64,000 bases of DNA from Aquilaria yunnanensis (GCA_039654915.1 CM077593.1:54070501-54134500), one strand, 5' to 3'; counted from the stretch's first letter, positions 46,188 through 58,684 are shown. Made by a program: numbers and translations. The notes: generated from the sequence alone by a model not told the origin.

Positions 46188-49100
46188 TGGTGGCAAAACT
46201 GTGTATTTAAACTCCAAGGATTGGTGTGTCTTGTAAGTCATCAGAACAACACCCCTAGTGTGCGTACTCAAGTGACCCTCTTGAGCACTACACAAATACA
46301 TGCATATTTGTCTAACCATAACACACATATTTACATTTATGCACACTATGGCAGCTAAGAAGGAAAACACTAGCACAAGTCATAGTTTTGGCTTCCACAT
46401 ATTAGGTAATCTTGTTAACTTCTAGTGACCAGCCACTACACCTATAACTTCAACTAATAAACTATATCATTCTAGCCATGTACCCCCTATTTTCTTTGCT
46501 TCATTATCAAATAGAGACTTAGAGCAAACGAATAAATTTCTTTTTACATCAATAGCCCATCTATGGATCAATTTATGAATTTTTGAAGTTCGTTACAAAA
46601 TTCTAACCAAATAAATAGTAACTCAGCCAAATTTGCAATGTCATATCTTTGGCTACAGAGATATAAATCTAGAAATTCCAAAGCCCATTAAACCTCTGGA
46701 TGTGCTCTAGGTGTAGCCAAAATTTCATACCAAGATTCGTTATACACAGGGAGATATTCAACTTTAGGTACAAGGTCAAAATTCTGGTCACTTTATGACC
46801 ATTTTGGCCATACAAAATTTCATAAGTGTGCAAACACTTCATTCACAAAGGAAAAACCATCCAAAGCCATCCCATACAAGTCCATTACACATAAGAATTA
46901 CATTCCCTTTCTTTTAACAACTTTATGTGGGCAAAATGGAATTTACAAGTAAGCAGCCCATCATTCACACTTAGGCAGCTTTGCGCCACATCACTTACAT
47001 AGCCAAAACATTACTCAAATGTTCACATACTTGTCTCATTTTACATACACTACATTTACATGCATACATGCACTAAAATATGGTATTAACTCAGCTAAAT
47101 ATGCAACCTAGGTTACAGGAGGTCCTGAGACACAATGGACTCCAAAAACAGGATGCTGGACAGCTGCTGTATAACACAATAAGTACCAATATTAAAAATA
47201 CCAACTGTGCTCCTAAAATCACCAAAATTTCCAGATCATAACTAAACATATGGAAGTTCATGTACCTGAAATTTCAGATCAAAAATCAAAATACAATGGT
47301 TATTTTGAAGGTGATCTTTCTGCTGGACCTGGAATGACAGAATTAAGGGGAGTAAGTTTCATTGAGAAACTTAGTAAGGGTAGCACTTGGTTTCTTAAGG
47401 TAATGTGATCCTCATTAAAACATGGATCCAAAGACACTAAAACACAAATACCACAATGAATATATACAAGATAGGGCAACCAAATTCAGCATCCATTCAC
47501 AACAAACAAACACATGAAATGTGGCACCAACATATACGATAGGTTAGTCCATAAAACATGTAATAAACATAATCAAATCACTATGGCAGCCCTCCTCAAG
47601 CTAATGCTTGACCTTAGGAGGATTTTAAAAATAGTTAGTACTAACTTTTGGGCTCTAGAAACCCTCACCTTATTGCCATCATTGTGCACTTCACACTAAG
47701 TCACAAAACCTTCAATAAGTGCACTCCCCTCACTAAGCTTGGTTCATCACGCTCATGACTCTCTTCCAAGCTTAGCCCTACCTCCATCATTGCTTGAAAA
47801 TACAGAAAACAATCCATGAGAGCAATAGGACACTTACCAAAGTGGGTAGGCTGAAAATCAAGCTTGATCCTTGAAGTATCCAAGAAATAGCTCTAGTTTG
47901 CTTCCAATTGCTTCCTTTTGCCTTCAATTTCAATCAATTGCAAGTTTGAAGGTGTGGTGGGTATGGAGGAAGTATGGCTGTGTTCTTGGGCTGGGGGAGG
48001 ATGAAACTGAGATAGGGATAAGTGATTTGGCCACTTAAATGGCCTTAAATGAGCATAAGGGCACAAAACACACTTAATAAGCTTAACCTTGCTTTATGTC
48101 ATTTTCTTTCTCACTAATTATGGTTCATTTGTCTTAAAATGATTGGTACACACGTGCCCAACATTTTTGACTAATTATCAAGTCTTGGCTGCCACCCCCA
48201 TGGTGGGATAACCCCACAATTCGACCCTTAGACTTAAGTCAAAAGCTTGAACACCTTAAGGTTTACACTAGGACATTTAGGACTTATTGCCTTTAGTGTT
48301 TCCCTTGTCGAAACTTGTCTTCCATGAGTAATTTGGTCCTCCAATAGCACTTTCATACCATTTATATCCTTCCCATAACTCTCCAAGTGTTTTTCTTGAG
48401 AGTTTTACAATTGAGTACCTGAATTTCCAAAACCTTACAAAAAAGTCAATAGGTTGCTTGACAAACAAGCAATCCTTTAGGCTTTTCTTGGGGGCCAAGT
48501 TACCAACTTGGAACACTTTTAAAGAGGCGTTGATCATGCCTTTTACCCCCCACACTGTTGGGTTTCGGGAGCCAAACAGCGCAGCGGAATTTAACCGAAA
48601 CCCTCCAGGATCCAAGTGAAACGGGGTAAACTGGGTGTTCAAAAATTTCATACCTAATTTTCGGTTGAGATCTCTCACTCAATTGTAGAGTCGAATCACA
48701 AAACCTGAACAGTTGATGTGTTCAGGCTCTCTATGGTATCTACACGAGCCTCTCGGGATCACCACGCTTCCACCACGTCCCGGCAGATGCGTTTCTCTTG
48801 CGCTCACAGTGCTAGCTTGCGTCCTCCAAGGAATTGCAAGAGAAGAGTGTGGCTGTCCTTTTGGGAGGCTAGGGCAAGGAGACCTGCGAATTTCTCACTT
48901 AAAAGTTGTATTTATAGTGAGACTCAACTTCCAGGCCTAATGGGTTTCAAAGCCCTAATCCAATTAGGATTTAATTTCGGGCTTAATAATGGCTCAACTC
49001 CTTGGCCCATTATTAATACGAAATTAAAGTGAAACCATAACCCAAATAATTAGCCCATGCACTCTAATGATCCAAATAGCTCTACGTGTGCGACCCAATA

Positions 49101-50016
49101 GGCTCTTGCCATGTTGGCAATGATCATAAATCACATTTATGATCATAAGCAATGAGCGGTGTCTAGCAACACATCATTGCTACCCAAGTGACAAGATTGT
49201 CGGTGAATCGACTAAACCTTTATGATCATCACCGATATATGCCATTGTCCCTTTGTCCAAGATATCAAGACTAAGCACGAGACATGGAATGTGTCACTCT
49301 CGTATAGCCCAATCTTTGGTTTCTTGATTATCGGAGCATGGCCATGCATTTTCTAAGTCTCACTCTATCAAGGGGCCCAAAGATATCACTCCCGTTACAT
49401 AGGAGGGACAAATCCCATCTTGATCATACAAATCCCTCCGCATGATATGTGACATACCCAATGACCTCCTTCAAGTTCACTCAGTTACGAGCAACAAAGG
49501 AAAGTATCAAAGTATGTGACTCACATGTAGGGAACCTTGATGATCTTAGGTCGAAGGACTACATATACCATGATCACTATGAGAATCACTTATGACACTC
49601 ATATAACGATCCATGAAGTGTTCTCATGGTGGGTCGGTCCAGTACACAAGTTCTCCAACTTGTACCCATATGTAGACTACATATCTCATATTAGTCTCCA
49701 CATATGCTAGTCATTATGTATTATTGCAACCCGCTCCACAATAATACTATACTAGGGATGTTTAAGAATATCATTATTCTAGGGTTACAATTATGTTTAT
49801 TACGTTACGCAGAAACAAAACAACAAACATAATTGCTGGATTAATGCCTCAATAAAATATCATGACTCAATGTGTAAAAATACAATCATCTCATGATTGG
49901 CTTTTTGGGCACAATACTAACACACACTTCAATCACTATAGTGAGAATTACACAATATAATGGTTTTTAGACATTATGACACACTTGTAATTCTCCCATT
50001 TTGTGAGGTGGTAACA
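46188..50016 (-). repeat. Repeat G: unclassified insertion, perhaps a solo or truncated LTR
   Basis: A/T-rich DNA with no coding frame above about 60 codons, replacing the end of E's antisense gene. The right end on the minus strand starts TGTTACCACCTC, a typical chromovirus-type LTR start, and is followed in the host by CCGAG (50017-50021). On the left, TGGTGGC at 46188 could be the other end, but the preceding AGTTA does not match CCGAG, so no target duplication supports the limits. Solo LTR 3 lies inside it. The left limit is uncertain by tens of bases. Confidence 0.45.
48556..49922 (-). mobile_element. Solo LTR 3 (1.4-kb family)
   Basis: 1367 bp in minus orientation, from TGTTGGGTTTCGG to GCACAATACTAACA on the plus strand. 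The flanks are CACAC (48551-48555) and CACAC (49923-49927). TATAAATA is at 48909-48916 (minus). It is about 55 bp shorter than its sisters because the stretch before GGAGCATGGCC (near 49334) is deleted. Confidence 0.95.
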
Positions 50017-50760
50017 CCGAGGGGCTAGCAGGTGTCCGGGACCCCAAATAGGCTTCCTGTTGCTTCTTTCCTTTGTAATTTGCTCTCTTTGTACTTCATA
50101 ATGAAATTTCAATGAAACTTCTTTCTTAAAAATTTTGGCTAAGTTCCTTACTAAACTATCTTTGGCGTCGAAGGGTGTCGCGACAATGTTCAGTCATCAT
50201 CCTTTGGAAAAAGACCATGTTCTGTGAAACTTAACACATGTACAATTAGTTAAGTCCCCTTTTTGCCAATCCACATTTGGTTAATCATTTTTTGGAAAAA
50301 GTGACCCTTCGGACATATCTGCGCTCAGACAATTTCATCCTTGAAAATTTTTCTATGTTTTTCACTTATGCACTTCAGGAAACAGCTACGTTTGGCTTTC
50401 CTTCTTCGAGACGACCATGTTTAGTCACATGAAATGCTCTCCTTTGAAAACCACGTTCCTCTGAAGAAAATACTCACCTACAGATATAACCATCTTCGAT
50501 TATGCCTCTTGGGTGCTTTTGTGCAACTTTCTCCTGAAAATTTTTCTAAGTGTGCAAATTTAAAGAGGCCCTTTTATAAAATGACCATCTTTGGTTGTCA
50601 TCCATCGGACGCGACCGTGTTTGGCATGTTTCATTTTCTCCTTCGGAGGGTAACATGTTTGGTCATTATGCCTTCGGAAAAAATGTATAATCTTGCTCGT
50701 AGGCACTTTCGGGAAAAACTTCGTTCAATTTTTACACCATGTTCAGTCAGCCACCCACGG
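50017..50760. other. Convergent spacer between antisense gene and integrase (E)
   Basis: It begins with the transcribed tail of the antisense gene (TTTGTAATTTGCTCTC and an A-rich site near 50098). It then holds degenerate repeats of GACCATGTT(C/T)(A/T)G and CCTTCGG words, corresponding to the 89-bp array of element F. No gene was seen. Confidence 0.6.
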
Positions 50761-51970
50761 TGAGAATCGTACAATGTTTCCTTAGACTCCACCTTCGGTG
50801 TCACCGAGCTTGTAGACTCCTTGCCGGACTTCATCGAGGACCAAATAAGGTCCACCCTAGTTTGCCTGAAGTACTCCGTGAGATGGTTTACGGGCTTCAA
50901 ATTTAGCTTTTCGAAGGATGAGATCCCCCTTCTTGTTTCCTTTTTGCTTGATGTGCAGGTTGGTAACGACGGCTACTCTCTACTGGAAAGCTTTTCTTCT
51001 GGGCTCGGCCATCTCTCTGTGCTCGTCAATGAAGTCTAACTTGGTTTTTAAACCGATGTTATTACCTTCTTTGTCGAACACTTGTATCTTGACCGATGGT
51101 TGTATGACCTCAACAAGGATAATGGCTTCAGTGCCAAAGACGAGTGAGAAGGGCGTCTCACCCATGGCCCTTTTAGGGGTTATTCGATAGCTCCATAGGA
51201 CACTCAGAAGCTCTCATGGGCATCTTCCCTTTGCTTCCTTCAACCTTTTCTTTAGGCCATCCTTTATTGTTCTGTTGGACACTTCAACTTGTCCATTACT
51301 CCAAGGGTGGGCCATCGGGGCAAAGTGCAATTTTTTCCCAAGCTTGACTATAAATTCCTGGAAACCTTTATCAGTAAACTGGGAACCATTATCAGCTACT
51401 ATCACCCCCAATATGCCGAATCTGCATATGATGTTCCTCCAGACAAATCTCTGAATGTCCTTCACCGAGATTGCCACTAAAGGCTCTACCTCGATCCACT
51501 TGGTGAAATAATCTATTGCGACTACGCAGAACTTCACTCCTCCAGGAGTTATTGGGAGAGGGCCAATGAGGTCTATATCCCATATGGTGAAGAGGCAAGG
51601 GTAGTTTGCCAAAGTTATCATTTTTTAGGGTAGTCTCTAGATAGGTGTGTGTTTTTGGCATTTGTCGCATTTCTGGACGAACTGCCTCACATCCTTCCTT
51701 AAGGTGGGCTAGATATCCTTACCGAAGTAGTACTCCAGCCAGGGCATCAGTTCCTATGTGGGAACCGCAAGCCCCCTCATAGACTTCTTTCAGGACAGCT
51801 TCAACGTCCTCTTCACTGACACACCTCTACAACGGACTTGCATACCCTTGTCGGTACAATTCTTCCCCAACCAAGAAGTATCTTCCTGAGCGCTTTCACA
51901 CTCTCGCAGTTTCAAGAGAATCTTCAGGAAGTTATGAAGTTGTGAGGTATTTCTTGATGGGATCTTTCCA
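50761..51970 (-). pseudogene. Tat integrase (E)
   Basis: The core is readable in pieces: WDIDLIGPLPITPGGVKF, VVAIDYFTKWIEVEPL (Asp), VIVADNGSQFTDKG (Asp), HPWSNGQVEVSNRTIKDG (Glu), then GETPFSLVFGTEAI and the C-terminal RKPSHG and YKLGD. Frame breaks occur near 51195 and 51620. The zinc domain lies at about 51620-51960 with further stops. It is more decayed than the copies in A and F. Confidence 0.83.
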
Positions 51971-52941
51971 TCCTCTGCCCTAGGTTGTTATGCACAATAT
52001 CGCTATGCTTGGCTGATATAGTACTTCGGTGGACTTCTTTGATTTGGCCAAAGTGTCTGCTTCCGCATTATCTCGATGAGGTAAATTTTCTATGTGTACT
52101 ATGTCGAACTCTTGGATGAGCTTTTTGATGAGGTCATGGTATTTTTCCAAGGTTGGGTTCTCTGCCCCGTAGTTCCCCGCCATCTACTAGACTACAAGCT
52201 AAGAATCACTGTGGGCCTTAAGATTTTTCACACCAACTCCTTTTGCTAGCCGTAAGCCTGCTACGAGGGCTTTATAATCGGCAACGTTGTTGGTGACATT
52301 GAATCCGAATTTAATGGCCTTCGTGGCTTCCATACCTTTGGGACCACGGAGGATTACTCTAGCTCTTTGATGTTCAGAACCAGAGGCTCCCTCAATAAAT
52401 AATGTCCACTCAGGTTCATCTTTTCCAAGGTCCTCAAGGGTATCCTCAGCTTTTGGCACTTCGACGATGAAGTCTGCCAGTGCTTGGGCCTTTATTGCCT
52501 TTATTGGCTTATAAGTGATGTCTTACTCACCAAGCTCAATACACCACCTCGATAATCTTCCTAAGTGATCTACCTTCCTCGTGACATCCCGAAAAGGTAG
52601 GTTACTTCGGATAGTAATAGGGTGTCCTTGGAAGTAAGGTTGCAACCTTATACTTGCCAATACTAAGGCATAGATTACCTAACTCCGGCACCACGTAGGG
52701 ACTTACTCACATAGTATACCGGTCACTGCCTTCCTGCCTCTTCCTTTACAAACACCGAACTCACCACTTTTTTTCCAACGGTGAGGTAAAGGATGAGAGG
52801 TTTTCTTTCCCTCGACTGCCAAAGTGTCGGCAGACAAGTTAGGTAGCTTTTGAGCTCATCCCAGGCCTTTTGGTAGTCTTCGATACAAGGATATTCCTTA
52901 GAGCTGAGGGTACCGTCATTTTTTGTTGCTTTGGTGAGCAC
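51971..52941 (-). pseudogene. Tat double RNase H (E)
   Basis: From right to left: the degenerate first RNase H (LPTLWQSRERKPLILYLTV, VVSSVFVKEE) with frame breaks near 52690 and 52520, then the second RNase H (EPEWTLFIEGASGSEHQ, TNNVADYKALVAGLRLA, KAHSDS). The catalytic Asp of VDGAS is Glu here (IEGAS), and the Glu of AEYEAL is Asp (ADYKAL), so the enzyme would be dead. It is followed by KLIQEFDIVHIENLP. Confidence 0.83.
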
Positions 52942-53524
52942 TTTGAAGAACGGTCAGCACCGATCCCTATATCTGGAGATGAATCTACTGAGGGAAGTGA
53001 TTCTCCTAGTTAGTCTTTACAGGTCCTCAGTTGTTGTGGGAGTTCAAAATCCTACCAGGGCCTTAAATTTTTCTAGATTGGCATCAATACCTCTTTTCGA
53101 TACCATGAATCCAAGGAACTTGCCCGCATTCACCCCGAACACGCACTCTGAATGTTTCCTTTAAGTCTAAGATATGACTACTAGGCAGTTTGCTCTTAAC
53201 TATCACATCATTGACATATACCTCCATATTCCTCCCGATTTGGGTGTCAAACACCCTGTTCATTAGCGTTTGGTACGTGGCCCCAGCATTCTTTAAACTG
53301 AAGGGCATTCTAACATATCAATAGGTCCTAACTTCGGCGATGAAGGCGGTTTTCTCCTCGTCTTCAAGATCCATCTGAATTTGGTGGTATCCACTGAAGA
53401 TGTCGAGGAAGCTGAGCAGACCGTATTCGGCAATGGAGTCCACCAATTAATCTATTGATGGCAAAGGATATGAACCCTAAGGACAGGTATCGTTTACGTT
53501 TCGGAAGTCGATGCACATTTGGAG
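52942..53524 (-). pseudogene. Tat reverse transcriptase (E), C-terminal part
   Basis: It reads FSLKNAGATYQTLMNRVF, then MEVYVNDVIVKSK. The YxDD catalytic box is YVND, one G-to-A change, which removes an essential Asp. A frameshift follows at the FRVRGEC stretch. The region on the other side of solo LTR 4 (54952-55260) supplies the RT N-terminus. Confidence 0.83.
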
Positions 53525-54951
53525 TGTTGGGTTTCGGGAGCCAAACAGCGCAGGAAAATTTAACCGAAACCCTCCAGGATCCAAGTGAAACGTGGTAAAC
53601 CGAGTGTTCAAAAATTTTCATACCTAATTTTTGGTTGAGATCTCTCACTCAACTGTAGAGTCGAATCACAAAACCTGAACAGTTGACGTGTTCAGGCTCT
53701 CTATGGTATCCACACGAGCCTCTTGGGATCACCACGCTTCCACCACGTCCCGGCAGATGCGTTTCTCTTGCGCTCGCAGTGCTAGCTTGCGTCCTCCAAG
53801 GAATTGCAAGAGAAGAGTGCGGCTGTGCTTTTGGGAGGCTAGGGCAAGGAGAGTTGCGAATTTCTCACTAGAAGTTGTATTTATAGTGAGACTCAACTTC
53901 CAAGCCTAATGGGTTTCAAAGCCCTAATCCAATTAGGATTTAATTTCGGGCTTAATAATGGCTCAACTCTTGCGCCCATTATGAATACGAAATTAAAGTG
54001 AAACCATAACCCAAATAATTAGCCCATGCACTCTAATGATCCAAATTGCTCTATGTGTGCGACCCATTAGGCTTTTATTAGGCTTTTATCACGTTGGCAA
54101 TGATCATAAATCACATTTATGATCATAAGCAATGAGCTGTGTCTAGCAACACATCATTGCTACCCAAGTGACAAGATTGTCGATGATTCGACTAAACCCT
54201 TATGATCATCACCGATATATGCCATTGTCCCTTTATCCAAGATATCAAGACTAAGCACGAGTCATGGAATGTGTCACTCTCGTATAGCCCAATCTTTGGT
54301 TTCTTGATTACCGAGTAGACTAACTTAAGCTGATGACATTGATATCACATATCAACTCATCCGAGCATGGCCATGCATTTTCTAAGTCTCACTCTATTAA
54401 GGGGCCCCGAAGATATCACTCCTGTTACATAGGAGGGACAAATCCCATCTTGATCATACAAATCCCTCCGCATGATATGTGACATACCCAATGACCTCCT
54501 TCAAGTTCACTCAGTTACGAGCAACAAAGGAAAGTATCAAAGTATATGACTCACATGTAGGGAACCTTGATGATCTTAGGTCGGAGGACTACAAATACCA
54601 TGATCACTATAAGAATCACTTATGACACTCATATAACGATCCATGAAGTGTTCTCATGGTGGGTCACTCCAGTACACAAGTTCCCCAACTTGTACCCATA
54701 TGTAGACTACATATCTCATATCAGTCTCCACATATGTTAGTCATTATGTGTTATTGCAACCCGCTCCACAATAATACTAGACTAGGGACATTTAAGAATA
54801 TCATTATTCTAGGGTTACAATTATGTTTATTACATTACGTAGAAACAAAACAACAAACATAATTGCTGGATTAATGCCTCAATAAAATATCATGACTAAA
54901 TGTGCAAAAATACAATCATCTCATGATTGGCTTTTGGGCACAACACTAACA
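53525..54951 (-). mobile_element. Solo LTR 4 (1.4-kb family)
   Basis: 1427 bp in minus orientation. The flanks are TGGAG (53520-53524) and TGGAG (54952-54956). TATAAATA is at 53878-53885 (minus). It splits E's RT. Confidence 0.95.
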
Positions 54952-55271
54952 TGGAGTTTATCATTCCCTTCTTTCGTAACAATGACAACGTTGGTAAGCC
55001 ATTCTGGGCACTTGACCTCTCTTATTACGCCTGCTTCCGTTAACCATTGGACTTTGGTTCTGATGAAGCTGTTCTTATGCCCCGAGAGGCTTCACTTTTT
55101 TTATCGAACAGGCTTCGCCTCTGGGTGTACTTTAAGGCTATGTTGGATTATGTAAGGGTCTACCCTAGGCATGTCCTCCAGAGAATAGGCAAACAGATAA
55201 TTGGTCATTAACAAAACAGATACAAGCTTTTTCTTGTCACCTTCTGCTGGTTGTTTCCCCATTCGTGTACT
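54952..55271 (-). pseudogene. Tat reverse transcriptase (E), N-terminal part
   Basis: The minus frame reads LFAYSLEDMPRVDPYIIQHS, then stops, then WLTEAGVIREVKCPEWLTNV and VTKEGNDKLH up to the solo LTR. These match the same RT blocks at 32065 onward. Confidence 0.8.
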
Positions 55272-55930
55272 TCAGCCTAGGACAAGTTCTACATCCTCTA
55301 TTTCTCTTTTTTTGAAGTCACCTACTCCTCCTATTGCCCCTTCAGCGCGTATGCTATTTTCTTTCAAAGTCTGTACATGAACTTTCATTGGACTTTGTCT
55401 AGCCTTCATGAAGACTTTCCTTACCTCAGCTTGATCAATGAATATCTCTGCATTCCATTCCTTCGCACCAAAGGTGACTGTTAGGAATTTCACAACTGGG
55501 CGAATGTGGAGATTCCCTTGTGTCTGCCTTCCGAGGATGGCATTGTATGAAGAAGGGACATCAATGATGATGAACCTTGTCATTATGGAAGGAAAGAGCT
55601 CTTCCTTGCTCTGAACCGAAGTTCCTTTTAACATCAGAGGTAGGTCGATCCACCCGAGGACAGGAACTTCAGACGAACCTACCTCGAAGGTAGGGGAGTG
55701 ACAGGATTGAGGTCACCTTTTGAGATGCCCAAGTTCGACAGTAGGTGGGAGAATAGAACATCGGCATTGGAACTATCGTCGATGAGAACTCTTTTGACAT
55801 CCCAACTCCTTATCCTTGCCATAATTAAGAGGGGGTCATCATGGGGGAACTTTACAGTAGACCCATCTTTCTGAACAAGCTTGGTCGCTGGGTTTTTGAA
55901 CTCCCTCATCGAGATTTCCCGGAATTTCAT
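55272..55930 (-). pseudogene. Tat protease (E)
   Basis: Two frames. 55679-55930 reads PHDDPLLIMARIRSWDVKRV, then LIDDSSNADVLF in the place of the Tat protease active site (usually a D-x-G-S-S type box). 55272-55634 reads FIIIDVPSSYNAILGRQTQG, the second half of the fold. A frame break lies between them at about 55650. Protease would process the Gag-Pol polyprotein. Confidence 0.75.
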
Positions 55931-57328
55931 TTTCCTTTCGACTAAGGGAATCCTAGTGGTGATTGTCTAGATAACTCCTACCAGAGGTGGTGGATGCTTC
56001 CTAGGACTTTGTTTCTGACATTGGTCGGAATAATAGTCCTCGTCCTCCCCTTTGCTTTCCTCTACCCTTCTTCCTTAGGGGGACGGCATTCACAGTTACT
56101 GCCGTAGTTGGCCTTGTTTGATCAGAGATTCCATGTACTTTTTCAGCTGGAAACAGTCCTCGTGTCGTGCCCATGGTCTCGGTGAAACTGGCAAAACTTC
56201 TTCGTGTTCTTCTTATTCTCCGAGGTCATGGCCTTCGAACGTTGGATGTTAGTCCCTTGCCTCTCCATGGCCATCAGTATGTTTGTCCTTATGGTATTCA
56301 AGGGAGTGAATGACACCTACCTCTTCCCTCTTTGTTTCCGAGGTCTACCCCCTCCCTCGGTCTGATACCGAGGTTGGTGACTCTGACCTTTGGAGTGATG
56401 GGGATCAGACTTCCCATGCTCAACTCTTCGGCTGTCATGTGTTGTTCCACCCTTCAGTAGAATTCCCCGAGGGCGTTAGGGGGATCTTTGTAGAACTCAT
56501 TGAAGAGTTGCGAATCTCTCCGAAGTCCCTTGATAATGGCGAGGATGCGGATTTTGGGGCAGAAGTCTGGCACACTCAGGGCTTCCTTATTAAACCTCTC
56601 GCCATAGTCACGAATGGTCACTCCATTCTTTTGCGCTATGTCGAACATCTGGATGGGCATCTTCACTGTCGATCTGCTTGTAGTGAACTGTTGAGTGAAT
56701 GCGGTGGACAACTCCTGGAAACCCATTATCGTTCCGGGGCCAGGGGGTTATACCACGTAGTCACCAGCCTAGAGAGAGTGACCTCAAAGCACTTGCAGAA
56801 GGTCGCATCATCAGCACCATGCAACACCATGTTGCATCTATACTTTCTTACGTGAGCTTAGGGGTCACTACGCCCATCATTTGTTTCCAAGCGTGGTACT
56901 CGAAAGTGACTTGGCATAGGTGCGTCTACTATTGCACGAATGAAGGGTGACTATTCTCCGGTGAAGCTCTCCGACAGCCTTGACCAGACAGGCTTCCGGG
57001 AAATCTGCCCCTTTACTTTTTCTAGCCTCTTTAGTATATTCTCTATGAGGGTGGTAGTACTGGTCTTTTCTTGTTGCCTAGTAGGCTTCAGCAACAGAGA
57101 GCGATGTCTCCTTTTTGGGGAGTAACTTCGTAGGCGGGGAGATTGTAAGTTCCCATCCGGTGATGAACTTCACCGGCAGGAGGTTTTGGGGCCTTTTCAT
57201 GCCATTTCTTCAGCACGATGTCCGCTAGGGGTACATCTTCTATGGAGGAGTCATCGTGGAAGTGCCCACTTCCCAAACTTTAGTGAGTAGACTTAGGACT
57301 TCTCTTCCGGCGGGCAGCTAGTGAAGAG
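55931..57328 (-). pseudogene. Tat gag (E), N-terminally truncated
   Basis: From right to left: Ser/Arg-rich N-terminal remnants (SSPAARRE near 57310, GSGHFHDDSSIEDVPL), capsid motifs (MGFQELSTAFTQQF, VKMPIQMFDIAQKNG, RDYGERFNKEALSVPDF, RILAIIKGLRRDSQLF), then a zinc-binding stretch near 56110-56215 (FCQFHRDHGHDT, the C/H pattern usual in Tat gag C-termini) with a frameshift. Homology to gag stops at 57328, where foreign DNA begins. Confidence 0.82.
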
Positions 57329-58284
57329 CATTGATACGATCAAAGAAGGCACAACCAAGGATGGCAAGGATCCATTAAAGATAGATAATGGACCATTGAC
57401 AACAAAGGAAGCTAAAGAGCTCACTAGTGCACTCCAAGCTTTTGTTTCACGCTTTTTCATGGAGAATGGCCTTAGAATTTTGCAAGGAGCTGCTGGATTA
57501 TGCAAGGAATCATATGGAGTTGATGGCCAAGCTTGCATGTTGATAGATTGGTGATGTTCGGGTAGAAAATTCATATTTTGAGTTAAACAGATCAGAATTG
57601 AGTGATTCTTGATTCATTGGAAAGATAACATCTGGGGCTACAAATCATATCAAGCCCATGAATCCTAGGTTGCACATTAAAGAGGTCCAATTTAGCTTCA
57701 AAGTCGTGATTTATGAGTCATCACTAGTTCAGAAGCAGTTGCAGTATTTTGGACATACCTGTGGATTTAGATTTCATTTTTGTGTGATTCATGTGTCATT
57801 TCAAAGCTAAGAAAGATATCTACAACTTTCATGCTTTGCATTTTGGCAAATCATGGCTGCATCAAGTTCAAATTTTAGCTTAAAGTTGAAGACACAAGCA
57901 AGAACTACCCGAGAAGCCTATTTTTGGGTTTTTATGGCCAATCTTGTGTTGTAAAGTATTTTATTTTATTTTCCTCTTTATTTACATTATTTAGGATGTT
58001 ATTTAGGCCATGGAAGTGATTTAGGTCACTTATGATAAATGGAATTTGCTGCACACCTTAAACATGTGTTAAAAGATTGTAGGAATCTTAGTTTGACTAG
58101 GTTTTCTTGAGTCCTTTGTAACTAGGTTTCCTAGGTGACTTACGCTGCAAATTTTGCTGAGTCTTTTACCCTAGTTTAGGCCTATAAATAGGTACATATT
58201 CTGGTTGTAAAAAATAGCCTTGACATGAAATAATACTGCTACTTTGGATAGAATTTCTCTTTGGTTCTTCGTAGACTACCTTGG
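57329..58284 (+). mobile_element. Fragment H: 3' end of another gypsy polyprotein plus partial LTR
   Basis: The plus frame to the TGA at 57552-57554 reads DPLKIDNGPLTTKEAKELTS, like the C-terminal tail (GPLTRSRAKK type) of some plant gypsy polyproteins. The DNA after it behaves as an LTR, with TATAAATA at 58193-58200. It ends against the U3 part of F's LTR. It has no matching ends or target duplication, so it is probably filler DNA at a deletion or break-repair seam between E and F (inference). Confidence 0.5.
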
Positions 58285-58669
58285 TGACGTCTGTGGGCGA
58301 CATGTCAGAGGCATCCTTAAATGCTCCTGCCGTACTCCCGAGGTCCCTTGGTCAGGTCGTCCTGTAGTACGGACTATACCACTTCGGGAAACATGCCCAT
58401 AGTTCGGTGGTTCCCAGATTCAGGGAGTTCCGCCTTCGGGAAGATCATGTTCAGCCCGCCCTAGCTGGTGCCACTTTCCTGAAGGTGGTCCGTTTACTAT
58501 CCTCGGGGAGGCTAATAGTATCCTCAGGTTTCCTGGCGTGCCGAGCTCGGGCTCTTTGGCTTTTCTCCGAGGTGTGTGATCCCACCTTTTTCCGGGTAAC
58601 GCCAGATCTCCTGGCCATTCTGGTGGCAGGGAGTTCGGCCAGGTGGAGGCGATAGTCCTTCGGCTATCA
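58285..58669 (-). repeat. 3' LTR remnant of element F
   Basis: It aligns with 31681-32064 of element C's LTR 2, that is, the outer U3 end. It ends CTTCGGCTATCA at 58669. The U5 side is missing, replaced by fragment H. Confidence 0.8.
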
Positions 58670-58684
58670 CATGCCCCCCATCGG
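58670..58684 (-). promoter_or_regulatory. Polypurine tract of element F
   Basis: The minus strand reads CCGATGGGGGGCATG directly before the LTR start TGATAGCC. It is the expected plus-strand primer in reverse transcription. Confidence 0.75.

Larger units (their letters stand above)
32806..57328 (-). mobile_element. Element E: minus-strand Tat retrotransposon, 5' truncated
   Basis: Plus-strand order is 3' LTR (32806-33461 and 42715-42929, split by element D), polypurine tract, antisense gene (43698-46187), repeat G, spacer, integrase, double RNase H, RT (split by solo LTR 4), protease, and gag to 57328. The gag N-terminus, leader and 5' LTR are missing. The left end abuts B's RT at CTATG (32801-32805). 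The right end is lost, so no duplication can be checked. It carries four younger insertions (D, G, solo LTR 3 and solo LTR 4). Confidence 0.82.

Noticed and set aside
57321..57554. 77-codon frame considered as a small host gene
   Set aside because: GPLTTKEAKELTS resembles the tail of gypsy polyproteins, and LTR-like DNA follows, so it is a transposon remnant.
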